DNA from: Nostoc foliaceum FACHB-393
GTDB lineage: Bacteria; Cyanobacteriota; Cyanobacteriia; Cyanobacteriales; Nostocaceae
NCBI RefSeq assembly: GCF_014698505.1
Contig: NZ_JACJTD010000014.1
Span: 1 to 64,000, forward strand
Length of the DNA: 64,000 nt
Reading direction: 5' to 3'
The translations under genes and the position numbers were made by a program. Shown piece after piece: positions 1-8,846 of this stretch. Position 1 is the stretch's first letter, and each line of letters begins with the position of its first letter. The notes beneath the pieces were generated by a model. It was not told the origin of the DNA and made no database searches. It saw nothing but the letters and a program-made list of their open reading frames with translations.

Positions 1-287
1 TCCAGGTTAGACTGCCCTTCAGGCTCTGGTGCTCTAATAAGGAAACAACCTCGCTTGTATCAGCCTTATCTTGGAAGTTACCACATTTTCATTCATGGTA
101 ATGAAATTTTTTCATTGGGACTGCCCTCTGCCTTCTGCCTTAAAGCGCGTAACCTTTCATGATCACCAAAAGTTGCCAAGAACCTATTTATGCTCTAAAA
201 AAGGGGCTGTTCTTGTTAGGTCTGTAATAAAATTCAAAATTCAAATTTGATTGACAGATTAATAAATTCAAGAGCCAGGTGTCTAAT
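1..287. other. Gene-free left edge with one dispersed repeat
   Basis: I see no convincing coding region here. A block at 203-225 (ggggctgttcttgttaggtc and the next three bases) recurs at 30641-30664 and, inverted, at 36021-36041, so it is a dispersed repeat. The rest is AT-rich and unremarkable. Confidence 0.5.
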
Positions 288-1523
288 TCATAACTGATTT
301 TGGCGACAAATTCCAAATGCTGAAGTGTAGGCATGTAAGAAGGTTCTGCCACCAACAGGGCCGATTTCACCACCACAGAAAAAACCGCCTACAGGAATAT
401 CGTTGAGGTAGCGTCGAAATAGTTCAGAATCGAAATTTGGTTTACCATATAGCCCTTCACCTCGCCCCAGACAGGCAAACATTAAGGCAGCTACGGCAGA
501 GGGTTCAGACTCTCGTTGGTGTTGATAACTTTGGAGGAGTAATTCTAGGTCTTCAGCAGAGGCTTGGGCATCGCGTAGGTGGAATTGCAGCCTTTGACCA
601 GGACGGACGCGATCGCCAATTGCGATCGCTCCAGCGGTTGGATCGACCCCAAGAATACCACGAATTAAAAAGTCTCCCTGTTGCAAAGCCAACTTAAATT
701 CATCCATCGCCACACCAACAAACAGAGAGTGCTGTGCTAAAGTCCGTTCGTGTTCGCTGAGACTGGCAATCAAATCTCGCAACACCACTAGAGGCACTTT
801 CTCATCTAACTCTAAAATAATATTGCGATCGGCTTTTGTAACTTGTAATGGTTTTCCAATCGGTCGGCATCCTTGGGCTACAATCGTTTCCAAAACAATA
901 TTGCCAGTCAAAGCTATACCAACAGTGCCCTCACGATACAAACTTTGGCATTCCTCGCCCTTAGTATCATTACAAAAAAGAGCAACACGACCACCCATCC
1001 CTCCACCACTAGCTTGTCCCCCCACTATCACCGATCCTGGATAAGCAAAATCCAGTCCCTGCAACAAATCGTTGATTCCAGAGGCGAAAGAACTAGACAG
1101 CAAAATGAACTGGGGTGTTGGTGATGCTGGCACACCGATCAAATCAACCCAAGCATCTGGTGAACTGTCTAAGTCAGGTAATTCTTCAGCAACAACATGA
1201 AAAACTTGAACCTTCACTCCTGGAAGGTGTGCTAAAGTCAAGCTAATAGCTGGTTCAGCCTCCAATTCTTGGGTTTCTCCGCTAACTGTAGTCCCAATCA
1301 CACCTCCACCACTACAGCCAATTAGCACAGGCACAGAAAGTTTCTCAGCTAACAAGGGTAACAGTCGGGAATACTCACTCGTAAAAGCAGACGAAATGAA
1401 TACCAGTCCTAGATCCGCAGGTGCTGTTAATGATGAGACAGCCCGTTCCACCACATCTGTAACAGCTGCTTCCAAAGAATGACGGGTTGATAGGGCGTTT
1501 GCCCACTGCATTTGGTCTGCCAT
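288..1523 (-). CDS. FIST N- and C-terminal domain sensor protein
   Basis: Predicted 411-residue soluble protein of the FIST (F-box and intracellular signal transduction) family, thought to sense small ligands and often found near or fused to signalling domains. The first ~220 residues look like FIST_N (STRHSLEAAV near the start, VLIGCSGGGVIG near residue 85). The rest looks like FIST_C (GILGVDPTAGAIAIGDRVRP, then GFFCGGEIGPVGG near the end). The open frame extends 47 codons upstream, but that stretch is basic and low in complexity, so I choose the ATG at 1521-1523 (MADQMQW). It stands alone and is divergent from the CP12 gene. The ligand is unknown and no output domain is fused. Family call is good; role is inference. 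Confidence 0.85.
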   Translation of the reverse strand: MADQMQWANALSTRHSLEAAVTDVVERAVSSLTAPADLGLVFISSAFTSEYSRLLPLLAEKLSVPVLIGCSGGGVIGTTVSGETQELEAEPAISLTLAHLPGVKVQVFHVVAEELPDLDSSPDAWVDLIGVPASPTPQFILLSSSFASGINDLLQGLDFAYPGSVIVGGQASGGGMGGRVALFCNDTKGEECQSLYREGTVGIALTGNIVLETIVAQGCRPIGKPLQVTKADRNIILELDEKVPLVVLRDLIASLSEHERTLAQHSLFVGVAMDEFKLALQQGDFLIRGILGVDPTAGAIAIGDRVRPGQRLQFHLRDAQASAEDLELLLQSYQHQRESEPSAVAALMFACLGRGEGLYGKPNFDSELFRRYLNDIPVGGFFCGGEIGPVGGRTFLHAYTSAFGICRQNQL

Positions 1524-1892
1524 GAGTTTCGGACTTCTTTTTCTTTTTAGGCTAGTAAGTTTTGATTTTTGATTTTGGGAAGAATTGCATCCTACAAGAA
1601 TTGACACCAGCCCTTTGTCTCCTTTATCCCAAGAAGTTGGGGTTGTCATTCCTAATAGATGCATCTAAATATATTGTATGATTGTTTATCTATGGTACCG
1701 ATTCCACAAAATCTTAAAAAATAAAGATGAATGCATTATAGATGCGGCAGTTTACTGTAATGGTTATAAATCAATAGGCTAAAATACTAACTTATTAGCT
1801 AAGTGGTTAGAATGGTTAGTAATCAAGCTAAAATCTGCCATTTCTGAAGTTTTTCTATACTAGTATTAACAACACACAACGAGACTAAAGCA

Positions 1893-2138
1893 ATGACCAA
1901 CATCCAAGAAACAGCAAAGAGCGACATCCAAGAGAAAATCCAAGAAGAAGTGGAGCAAGCGCGTACTGTCTGTGACATTAGCGGTAGCGGCTCACCAGAG
2001 TGTGCTGCTGCTTGGGATGCAGTAGAAGAATTGCAAGCCGAAGCTTCCCACAAGCGCCAAAGCAAGCCAAAGAATTCTCTAGAACAGTACTGTGATGACA
2101 ACCCAGATGCAATTGAATGCCGGGTTTACGACGACTAA
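1893..2138 (+). CDS. cp12: CP12, Calvin-cycle regulatory protein
   Basis: 81-residue, acidic, probably disordered protein. CP12 bridges glyceraldehyde-3-phosphate dehydrogenase and phosphoribulokinase into an inactive complex in the dark, under thioredoxin control. The sequence has the diagnostic core AWDAVEELQAEASHKR, an N-terminal cysteine pair (VCDI...PECAAA) and a C-terminal pair (YCDDNPDAIECRVYDD), so both redox disulfides can form. Length fits the family. The ATG at 1893 opens on MTNIQETAKSDIQ, typical of cyanobacterial CP12. It is monocistronic, divergent from the FIST gene. The 228-base gap upstream should hold the promoter, but I could not assign -35/-10 boxes with confidence. Confidence 0.95.
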   Translation: MTNIQETAKSDIQEKIQEEVEQARTVCDISGSGSPECAAAWDAVEELQAEASHKRQSKPKNSLEQYCDDNPDAIECRVYDD

Positions 2139-3024
2139 ATATTGAGACAAGTGAATTTTCTGTCCCTTTGGTCAGCAAGCAACCAAGATTTACTTACTGA
2201 GATTTAGCACTTTTACCTCACTCCCGCCTAAAATCTTCCTCTCCTTCTTTCATATTTTTCCCTAACGGGCAAAAAATTGGTGAAATATCTGGAGTTAAGG
2301 ATGTATAAAGGTTAAGCTTTGAGAGTTTTTATCTTAAAAGGAAACCTTTGTACCCAAAACAATTGGGCTTTTGTCCGGGAGTATTCAAGTATATAGCCGC
2401 TGGGTGGGTTTTTAACAGACTCCCTAGCGGTACTACAGGTAGGTGCAAAATCTAAGTTGAGGATCTTTGAGTTGCTTGTTTTTTTTGCTAAATAGAGAGA
2501 TTGAGGAAAGTAAATTAAAAAATTTACTATGTAATACCTTTTGCACAAATCTTTGCAACAAATGAATTGGCTGTAGAGGTGTATAGAATGTTGTTGGTGT
2601 CAATTTAACAAAAAAACGATTCTAGAAACAGCTTTTAGGATTGTCTCGTCAAGAGTCTCTGACTGGGAATGCCCTTCGTTGGGGCTGTCGCCTTCCTTAC
2701 TGGCGGCAGAGCCGCATTGAGCAGCATTTTCAGCCTCAGGCTGGAAACGAGGATTGAAAAGGGTTTTTGACACGTATGACATTCTATATGTCCCTACAAT
2801 CGTGTTTATAGTATAAATTTCGTGAAATAGTAATGAATTGAGGAGCCACTTACTTGTACAAAGAAGTTAGAGCACAGTCTTGAGGCTAGACACTAAGCTT
2901 TGTACTTTGATTAAACTGTTATGTAATATAGATAGACTACTTGCTAGCTAATAGCTTACAGGGTTGTCAGTTATAGATACTTGCTCTTGGTTAAAAATGT
3001 TTTATTTATCGTTTGAGAAAAATT
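2139..3024. other. Long intergenic region with dispersed repeats
   Basis: About 890 bases without a supported gene. The block at 2640-2780 contains the palindrome cagcctcaggctgg next to ggcggcagagccgc and looks like a dispersed Nostoc-type repeat; the reading frames through it are a by-product. A second block near 2320-2440 (cttttgtccgggagtattca) also looks like repeat material. The last ~200 bases are AT-rich and could carry the promoter of the next gene. Confidence 0.5.
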
Positions 3025-3621
3025 ATGGACTATAACGTTTGGTTTCGCCCTTTCGTCTGGATTGATTATCGGCTAGCAGTATTATTCCTGGTAATTATTC
3101 CGCTAATTCTCCTGATTTGGGCATTTGTGCAAAAAGCAGAAGGCATACAACGCTTGTTAGCTATATATTGGCGAGTATCAAGCCTAGTGGCAATAACTAT
3201 TTACTTAATGATTGCCCAGTATCCAGTTAGCTTTATCTCTGGGTTGATAGCTCAGATTTTGATCCCGATTTCGCTGTGGTTCTGGGTGGATATTAACGAT
3301 GAAATTGAGTATCAAACTAGTGGCTCTTTGAAATTGATTTTTACCTCTTGGCGCTGGGCTACAACTGTTTATTGTATTTTGGGTACATTAGCCTTTATCC
3401 CGTTTGTAGGTTGTGCCTTTTCTGCCAATTTGCTAAAAACCGCCTATTGCCGTGTCTGGTTTGAAGCTCCGTTGCTATTCAAAGAATATTTCCATGCTAA
3501 TAGCAAGGCTGATTTCTTAGGTTTTCTTGGCATAACTAGTTTAGTAATTTATGTGCTTTACTTAAGCTATTTTGTTCTGATTAAGCTGGGCAAGCAGGGA
3601 CGTTCAGCCACACCACAGTAA
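3025..3621 (+). CDS. DUF3177-like integral membrane protein
   Basis: Hydrophobic protein of 198 residues with about five or six predicted membrane spans (for example AVLFLVIIPLILLIWAFV, LVAITIYLMIA, WATTVYCILGTLAFIPFVGC, LVIYVLYLSYFVLI). It resembles the cyanobacterial family DUF3177, for which I know no function. The frame could open at a TTG at 3013, but the ATG at 3025 (MDYNVWFRPFVW) fits better. A two-gene block of small proteins follows closely (36-base gap) and may be cotranscribed. No catalytic motif is visible; a role in the thylakoid or plasma membrane would be a guess. Confidence 0.7.
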   Translation: MDYNVWFRPFVWIDYRLAVLFLVIIPLILLIWAFVQKAEGIQRLLAIYWRVSSLVAITIYLMIAQYPVSFISGLIAQILIPISLWFWVDINDEIEYQTSGSLKLIFTSWRWATTVYCILGTLAFIPFVGCAFSANLLKTAYCRVWFEAPLLFKEYFHANSKADFLGFLGITSLVIYVLYLSYFVLIKLGKQGRSATPQ

Positions 3622-3656
3622 TCTTCGCTGCCCACAGTACCTCTAATTTTAAAAAC

Positions 3657-3953
3657 ATGAATTCCATTGGCAAGCGACTGGAACAATACACCGCTAAACG
3701 CCCCCAAGAAGTCCTACTTGTAACGGTGGAAATTGCTGATGAGCAAGATACCATTGCTGTTTTCAAAGGCTTTTCCAGTTCTTTGATGCGCCCTACGGCA
3801 TTTGATGCAGATGTACCAGTTTTGCCAGATGGAGCAAACATCCTCAACATTGACCGAGTAGCCAGTCCTTATAATCCTGAAGCACCCCGTTATGTTCAAC
3901 AAGGACTTTCTTGGGAAGCTATGGAAGCTTTATTATCAGAAATGGGAGTATGA
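3657..3953 (+). CDS. Small conserved cyanobacterial protein (DUF7734-like)
   Basis: 98-residue soluble protein without a recognisable catalytic motif. Features are a basic N-terminus (RLEQYTAKRPQEVLLVTVEI), a central FKGFSSSLMRPTAFD and a C-terminal ASPYNPEAPRYVQQGLSWEAMEALL. I associate it with a conserved cyanobacterial family of unknown function, but the family number is from memory. Its stop codon overlaps the start of the next gene (ATGA at 3950-3953), so the two are translationally coupled. Confidence 0.7.
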   Translation: MNSIGKRLEQYTAKRPQEVLLVTVEIADEQDTIAVFKGFSSSLMRPTAFDADVPVLPDGANILNIDRVASPYNPEAPRYVQQGLSWEAMEALLSEMGV

Positions 3954-4366
3954 ATAAACCGATTGTTTGGATACATGGAGATTGCCTTAGTCCATACAAC
4001 CCTGTACTGCAAAAATATCCCGATGTCCCAGCTATCTGGGTTTGGGACGAGGCTTTGATAGATGAATGGAAACTGAGTATCAAACGTCTCACCTTCATAT
4101 ACGAATGCTTGCTAGAGTTACCCGTTGTTATCCGTCGCGGTAATGTGGCACAAGAAATTTTAGCTTTTGCTAAAGAACATGATGCGAATTTAGTGGTCGC
4201 AGCCAACAGTCCCAGTCCCCGGTTTGATGATATCTGCAATCAAATAAAGGGTTCTATAGCAGTGGACGTGCTTGAGGTAGAACCATTTTTTGAATATGAT
4301 GGCTATATTGACCTGAAGCGGTTCTCGCGCTATTGGAAAGTGGCTCAAAATTATGTTTTTGAATAG
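3950..4366 (+). CDS. Conserved protein, possibly photolyase-N-terminus-like
   Basis: 138-residue protein beginning MNKPIVWIHGDCLSPYNP. The opening (VWIHGDCLSP...PAIWVWDEALIDEW...RLTFIYECLLELPV...RGN) recalls the alpha/beta antenna-binding domain of photolyases and cryptochromes, which start with a similar strand-turn and then scan another base-paired partner. There is no FAD-binding helical domain, so it cannot be a photolyase. The ATG at 3950 overlaps the upstream stop as ATGA, which decides the start. Function unknown; the fold similarity is inference from pattern. Confidence 0.7.
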   Translation: MNKPIVWIHGDCLSPYNPVLQKYPDVPAIWVWDEALIDEWKLSIKRLTFIYECLLELPVVIRRGNVAQEILAFAKEHDANLVVAANSPSPRFDDICNQIKGSIAVDVLEVEPFFEYDGYIDLKRFSRYWKVAQNYVFE

Positions 4367-4439
4367 CTCAATTGTTATATTGTAATGTCTAGCGATCGCA
4401 GATCCAACTGATGAAGCAATCTGCTAGTTACAGCTTACA

Positions 4440-4584
4440 AATGGCAAAATTTATGAAGCATTAAATTTTCTGACTACCTTCTTGTGCTAAATTACTAAAG
4501 CTTGGAGTTGGGAAACTCCGGTGAAATTCCGGGACTGTGCCGCAGCTGTGATGGGATCACCCAAGTCAGAATGCCAACCCTCAA
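4440..4584 (+). promoter_or_regulatory. Cobalamin (AdoCbl/B12) riboswitch
   Basis: The segment 4510-4584 carries the conserved B12-riboswitch core in order: GGGAAACTCCGGTGAAATTC, then CCGCAGCTGT, then the distal CAAGTCAGAATGCC. It lies directly in front of cobG, whose product is needed to make cobalamin, so the expected logic is repression when B12 is plentiful. The 5' limit is approximate. The open reading frame of cobG runs backwards through this RNA, which shows that the long N-terminal extension of that frame is not protein. Confidence 0.9.
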
Positions 4585-4585
4585 G

Positions 4586-6217
4586 ATGTCCTCAATCCAC
4601 ACTCAGCGTCTACTCCCTGCGTTGCACGGGGAAGGAGTTCCAAGTTTGCTTTCTGGATTTGCCACTTGTCCTGGCTTGTTTTATGCTACACCCGCCGCAG
4701 ATGGTATATTATCTCGCATTAGAATACCAGGTGGAATTATTAGTAGTCAGCAGTGCCGTGCGATCGCAGATATAGCAGAACAGCACGGTGGCGGCTATCT
4801 GGATGTGACTAATCGAGCTAATTTACAAGTCCGCGAAATCCACAATGGGATAAATACTGAAGTTCTAAAGTATTTACAGAGTATAGGACTCGGTTCTCAC
4901 AATCCTGTTGTAGACCATATTCGTAATATTATGACCAGCCCTACTGCTGGTATCGACCCGCAAGAATTAATCGACACTCGCCCTTTTGTCCAAGGTTGGG
5001 AGCATTATATTGCTGCACATCCGGCCCTTTCGGGACTGTCAGCAAAATTTAGCGTTTGCTTTGATGGTGGTGGGATAATTCGGGTGTGCGATCGCTTGAA
5101 TGATATCCTATTTGCTGCTGTCTTAGTTAACAGTGATGTTTACTTCCGCCTCTCTCTCAGTGTAGGGACAAAGGGTCAACCGCCCAGCGATATGGGAATA
5201 TTGTTACCACCAGAGGAATGTTTGCCCGTCTTGGCAGCTTTGGCGGATGTCTATCTAGTTCATAGTAATACTACAAGTAAGCGTCGGCTACGGCTCTTAG
5301 AGTTATTGAATACTTTGGGTTGTGAAAATTATCTCCAGGAAGTTCAGCAGCGTCTACCTTTCCCTCTTTTACGCAGTGAAGCAAGAAATGACCTAACCCC
5401 CCAACCCCCTTCCCTGCAAAGGAAGGGGGAGAAATTCTCTCCTCTTTTGCAAGGAGAGGGTTTGGGAGAGAGGTCAAATGCTAGCTATCAGCATATTGGC
5501 ATCCATCCCCAACGTCAAAAAGGCTTATTTTACCTTGGTGTTGTCTTGCCCCTTGGGCGATTGGAGAGTAGACAGATGCGGGGTTTAGCAGATTTAGCAG
5601 CAAAATACGGCAGTGGAACTCTCAGGCTAACCCCTTGGCAAAATTTGTTGCTAACTGATATTCCTCAGCAATGGTTTGGCGATGTCCAGCGAGAAATTGC
5701 TTGCTTAGGATTAGATTTCTCAGCAACCAACATCAAGAGTGCATTAGTTGCCTGTTCTGGAAAAAAGGGTTGTGCTGCTTCTGCTACGAACACCAAGGAT
5801 CATGCATTGGCATTAGCAGAGTATCTTGAAACTCGCGTCATTCTGGATTGCCCTGTTAATATCCACTTCAGCGGCTGCGAAAAATCCTGTGCCCAGCATA
5901 GCAAAAGTGATATTACTCTGCTCGGTGTCAGCATTGAGGCTGACAATGGAACTGTGGAGGGTTATCACATTTATGTTGGTGACAGCAAGCAGAAATTCGG
6001 ACGTGAAATATATCAATATGTAACTTTTACCGAACTACCTGCATTCATAGAGCGGATGCTATATGTATATAAAAATCAACGCCTAAATTCTGATGAGTCC
6101 TTTGGGAAATTTGCTAATCGATATGCGATCGCCCAATTACAGGATTTATTTAAAATTATTCCTAAATCATTCGTGAACAACAAGATTCCCAAGTTATTGG
6201 AAAAGTCGGGAATCTGA
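4586..6217 (+). CDS. cobG: Precorrin-3B synthase
   Basis: CobG converts precorrin-3A to precorrin-3B in the aerobic B12 route and is related to sulfite/nitrite reductases (4Fe-4S cluster). From the ATG at 4586 it is 543 residues. Visible are two ferredoxin-like halves (CPGLFYATPAADG and HIGIHPQRQKGLFYLGVV) and cluster cysteines in ACSGKKGCAAS and NIHFSGCEKSCAQHS. The start is uncertain: the frame runs back through the riboswitch, and a TTG at 4646 preceded by AAGGAG is an alternative. Codons at about 5389-5476 encode a Pro/Gly/Leu-rich linker that is an inserted 88-bp repeat, placed between the two halves and kept in frame. First gene of cobG-cobH-cobI. Confidence 0.9.
   Translation: MSSIHTQRLLPALHGEGVPSLLSGFATCPGLFYATPAADGILSRIRIPGGIISSQQCRAIADIAEQHGGGYLDVTNRANLQVREIHNGINTEVLKYLQSIGLGSHNPVVDHIRNIMTSPTAGIDPQELIDTRPFVQGWEHYIAAHPALSGLSAKFSVCFDGGGIIRVCDRLNDILFAAVLVNSDVYFRLSLSVGTKGQPPSDMGILLPPEECLPVLAALADVYLVHSNTTSKRRLRLLELLNTLGCENYLQEVQQRLPFPLLRSEARNDLTPQPPSLQRKGEKFSPLLQGEGLGERSNASYQHIGIHPQRQKGLFYLGVVLPLGRLESRQMRGLADLAAKYGSGTLRLTPWQNLLLTDIPQQWFGDVQREIACLGLDFSATNIKSALVACSGKKGCAASATNTKDHALALAEYLETRVILDCPVNIHFSGCEKSCAQHSKSDITLLGVSIEADNGTVEGYHIYVGDSKQKFGREIYQYVTFTELPAFIERMLYVYKNQRLNSDESFGKFANRYAIAQLQDLFKIIPKSFVNNKIPKLLEKSGI
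5389..5476 (+). repeat. 88-bp inverted-repeat element inserted in frame in cobG
   Basis: The element begins TGACCTAACC and ends GAGAGGTCA, so its ends are inverted repeats (TGACCT/AGGTCA). Its body is a long imperfect hairpin (CCCCTTCC...GGAAGGGGG and CTCCTC...GAGGAG-type arms). Together with a possible 2-base AA duplication it would add 90 bases, i.e. 30 codons, which explains why cobG stays open. This type of CCCCAACCCCCTTCCC element is, from memory, common in Nostocales genomes. Confidence 0.8.
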
Positions 6218-6265
6218 GTCTTTCGATTTTCATTGGTCAATCCCAAATTTAAAATCCCAAATTTA

Positions 6266-6892
6266 ATGCCCGACTACATCCGAGATGCCAACGAAATTTA
6301 CCGTAATTCCTTTGCAATCATCCGGTCAGAAGCAAACCTAGATGTGCTGCCACCAGATGTAGCAAAAGTCACTGTGCGTCTCATTCATGCCTGTGGGATG
6401 ACGGATATTATTCCTGACTTGGCATATTCCCCGACAGCGGTGCAATCCGCAAGGGAAGCACTAGCACAGGGAGCGCCGATTCTGTGCGATTGTCGGATGG
6501 TTGCCGATGGCGTTACCAGGCGAAGGTTATCTGCAAACAATCAAGTTATTTGTACCCTCAATGAGCCGGAAGTGCCAGAAATTGCCCAGCGTCTAAATAC
6601 TACAAGGTCGGCGGCAGCTTTAGAATTATGGCGATCGCACCTGGAAGGATCAGTGATCGCAATTGGCAATGCGCCCACAGCACTGTTTAGGCTGTTAGAA
6701 ATGCTCGATGAAGGAGCGGCTAAACCTGCTATTATCTTAGGCTTTCCAGTTGGGTTTGTCGGTGCAGCAGAATCGAAAGCAGCACTAGCAGCAGATAGCA
6801 GAAATGTACCATTTTTGACCTTACATGGTCGGCGTGGTGGAAGTGCGATCGCAGCCGCAGCAGTTAACGCCCTGGCAACGGAGGAAGAATGA
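6266..6892 (+). CDS. cobH: Precorrin-8X methylmutase
   Basis: CobH/CbiC moves the C-11 methyl group to C-12 of precorrin-8X, giving hydrogenobyrinate. The 208-residue protein has the expected early DANEIYRNSF, the catalytic-histidine segment VRLIHACGM, DCRMVADGV, and the C-terminal GFPVGFVGAAESK and LHGRRGGSAIAAAA. I choose the ATG at 6266 (MPDYIRDANEIY); the 11 extra upstream codons look like intergenic sequence. It follows cobG by 48 bases and overlaps cobI by ATGA, so the three form an operon under the riboswitch. Confidence 0.95.
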   Translation: MPDYIRDANEIYRNSFAIIRSEANLDVLPPDVAKVTVRLIHACGMTDIIPDLAYSPTAVQSAREALAQGAPILCDCRMVADGVTRRRLSANNQVICTLNEPEVPEIAQRLNTTRSAAALELWRSHLEGSVIAIGNAPTALFRLLEMLDEGAAKPAIILGFPVGFVGAAESKAALAADSRNVPFLTLHGRRGGSAIAAAAVNALATEEE

Positions 6893-7599
6893 ATATGAAA
6901 ACCAAAGGTCGTCTTTATGGAATTGGTGTCGGCCCAGGCGATCCCGAACTATTGACTCTGAAAGCGTTGCGGTTATTACGTGCGGCCCCTGTGGTAGCCT
7001 ATCAATCAGCAACAGATAAAGGAAGTATTGCTAGAGCGATCGTGGCGCAATATCTTCCTGGCAATCAAATCGAGGTGCTATTTCACCTCCCCCGCGCTTT
7101 GGAGCCAGAAAAGGCAAAGTATATTTATGACAAGGAAATTGAACCAATCGCCGACCATTTAGCAGCCGGTCGAGATGTCGTGGTGCTGTGTGAAGGTGAT
7201 CCATTTTTCTATGGTTCCTTCATGTACCTGTTCACGCGGTTATGTGACCAGTACGAAACAGAAGTTGTCCCTGGAGTTTCCTCGCTGATGGCTTGTCCAG
7301 TAGCCTTGGGTGTCCCGTTCACCTACTATACCGATATCCTCACGGTGCTACCCGCCCCATTACCCGCAGAAGAACTGACTACACATCTGCTGATGACTGA
7401 TGCCGCTGCAATTATGAAGTTGGGTCGTCATTTTACCAAAGTACGAGATATCCTGCATAAATTAGGGCTAGCATCACGGGCAAGATATATTGAGCGGGCA
7501 TCAACTTCACAGCAACGCATCGTACCCTTAGATGAAGTTGATCCAGCCGAAGTACCCTATTTCTCGATGATTGTGATTCCCACCAAGAATCGGCTATAG
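6889..7599 (+). CDS. cobI: Precorrin-2 C20-methyltransferase
   Basis: CobI/CbiL methylates C-20 of precorrin-2 with S-adenosylmethionine. The 236 residues carry the tetrapyrrole-methylase signatures: GIGVGPGDPELLTLKALRLL near the N-terminus, VVLCEGDPFFYGSFMYL in the middle and PGVSSLMACPVALGVPF after it. Length and motifs are normal. Translation starts at the ATG in the ATGA overlap with cobH at 6889-6892; a second ATG lies two codons on. The gene converges on the PHP gene, with a hairpin between. Confidence 0.95.
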   Translation: MNMKTKGRLYGIGVGPGDPELLTLKALRLLRAAPVVAYQSATDKGSIARAIVAQYLPGNQIEVLFHLPRALEPEKAKYIYDKEIEPIADHLAAGRDVVVLCEGDPFFYGSFMYLFTRLCDQYETEVVPGVSSLMACPVALGVPFTYYTDILTVLPAPLPAEELTTHLLMTDAAAIMKLGRHFTKVRDILHKLGLASRARYIERASTSQQRIVPLDEVDPAEVPYFSMIVIPTKNRL

Positions 7600-7638
7600 T
7601 CCTTTGATAAATTCATCGAAAATCGAAAATAGAATAAC

Positions 7639-7661
7639 CTCCTGGCAGATTGAACCAGGAG
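7639..7661. terminator. Hairpin between convergent cobI and PHP gene
   Basis: CTCCTGG (7639-7645) pairs with CCAGGAG (7655-7661) around a nine-base loop, in the 85-base gap between two convergent genes. No clear T-run follows on either strand, so it is a weak terminator candidate. Confidence 0.4.
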
Positions 7662-7684
7662 AGTTCAAAAAAATTGATTCATCT

Positions 7685-8371
7685 TTACAAACGTTGTAGC
7701 AGGCTCAAACCGTGGGTATCAGTACCACAGGTATTGAAAAGAAAGTATTCATCAGCCAACTTTTGCACTTGTTCTGATTCCAATACGCTGGGTTGCCAAG
7801 GGTTAGGGTTATTGTAGGCGTAGAAAGTTTCCACACCATCGATACCCTTTTGGGCCGCAGCTGGAATTAAGTCAAAATGCGATCGCTTGTAACGAGCCGG
7901 ATGAGCCAGAACTGCCAATCCCCCAGCTTCATGAACAGCGGCAATCACGTTACTTGCCTGATATTCTTGGCCTATAGTCGGCCTTCTTTGGAGATAAGGC
8001 TTCATGCTAGGGTGTTCTGGTGTAAAAGCGTAAGCCAAAATGTGAACTTCTATATCCAAAAGGCTGGCATTAATTTCCACGCCACTCCACAGGTAAGGAG
8101 TACTTGCACCAGGATTACTCCACTTCCAGTCTTCTAACCAAGATTGTGCAGCTTGATAGCCGATAATACCATGATGATCGGTGATGGCTAACCCTTTTAG
8201 ACCAATAGCGATCGCCTGTTCCATCAATCCAATCGGCTGCAACCTCCCATCCGAGTAGACAGTGTGCATATGAAAGTTAAATAACCTTGGACAACTTTGT
8301 GCATCAATGTTCTGGAATACTTGCTTCAAAAGTTCTGTGGAAGCAGTAGTCCGGGCCAAATTTACAGCCAT
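7685..8371 (-). CDS. PHP-domain metal-dependent phosphoesterase
   Basis: 228-residue protein with the polymerase-and-histidinol-phosphatase fold. Metal-binding motifs are visible in order: FHMHTVYSDG, AITDHHG, an acid at GVEINA, AHPARYKRSHFD and GTDTHG. It is a stand-alone PHP enzyme, not a DNA polymerase III part. Likely substrates are nucleoside 3',5'-bisphosphates or small phosphates, but this cannot be read from the sequence. It starts at the ATG at 8371 and stands alone on the minus strand, convergent with cobI. Confidence 0.85.
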   Translation of the reverse strand: MAVNLARTTASTELLKQVFQNIDAQSCPRLFNFHMHTVYSDGRLQPIGLMEQAIAIGLKGLAITDHHGIIGYQAAQSWLEDWKWSNPGASTPYLWSGVEINASLLDIEVHILAYAFTPEHPSMKPYLQRRPTIGQEYQASNVIAAVHEAGGLAVLAHPARYKRSHFDLIPAAAQKGIDGVETFYAYNNPNPWQPSVLESEQVQKLADEYFLFNTCGTDTHGLSLLQRL

Positions 8372-8846
8372 AACCCCCTCTGAATAAAAATATATATTTT
8401 TAACACACTAAAACGCCCTATCTACAGATGAGAAACCTCCAACACTGTAAATTAGTATTGGTGGCTACTTTCTCAGCTTTTTCAGCAAATTTTTCAATAT
8501 GTTAAGACTACGTTAGCAAATCTTAACCTCAGTAGTCATGGGTAATTTGGACTACTTAAAATGTAAGTAGTAAAAAATATTGCATATAAAATTTTATAAA
8601 TATGCTTATAGTATTTGTGTGAAATGGCTTATGTTTAAAGGCTTAGGAGAGTAATTTTCTCTAGCAAGCCTAAGATGTGACTTTACATATCGTGTAAAAA
8701 ATACTGTGTATAACGGTAATTACACTAAAATTATCTAACTAGTAATTACTTCAGCGTAGGCGTAGCCCACCGCAGGCATCGCAGTGATTGAAAATGGATA
8801 ATTGTCTACAATAGCTCCAAGAAAACTAGCGATCGCTTGCGGCTAA
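8372..8846. other. Intergenic region
   Basis: 475 bases, mostly AT-rich, with no supported gene. A short repeat around 8753-8783 (gcgtaggcgtagcccaccgc) belongs to a type that also appears at 16720-16752. The part next to 8372 should hold the PHP gene promoter. Confidence 0.4.

Noticed and set aside
2600..2782. 60-codon minus-strand frame
   Set aside because: Lies within a dispersed palindromic repeat, no protein-like features.
4502..4585. N-terminal extension of the cobG frame
   Set aside because: The bases are the conserved cobalamin riboswitch core, not codons.
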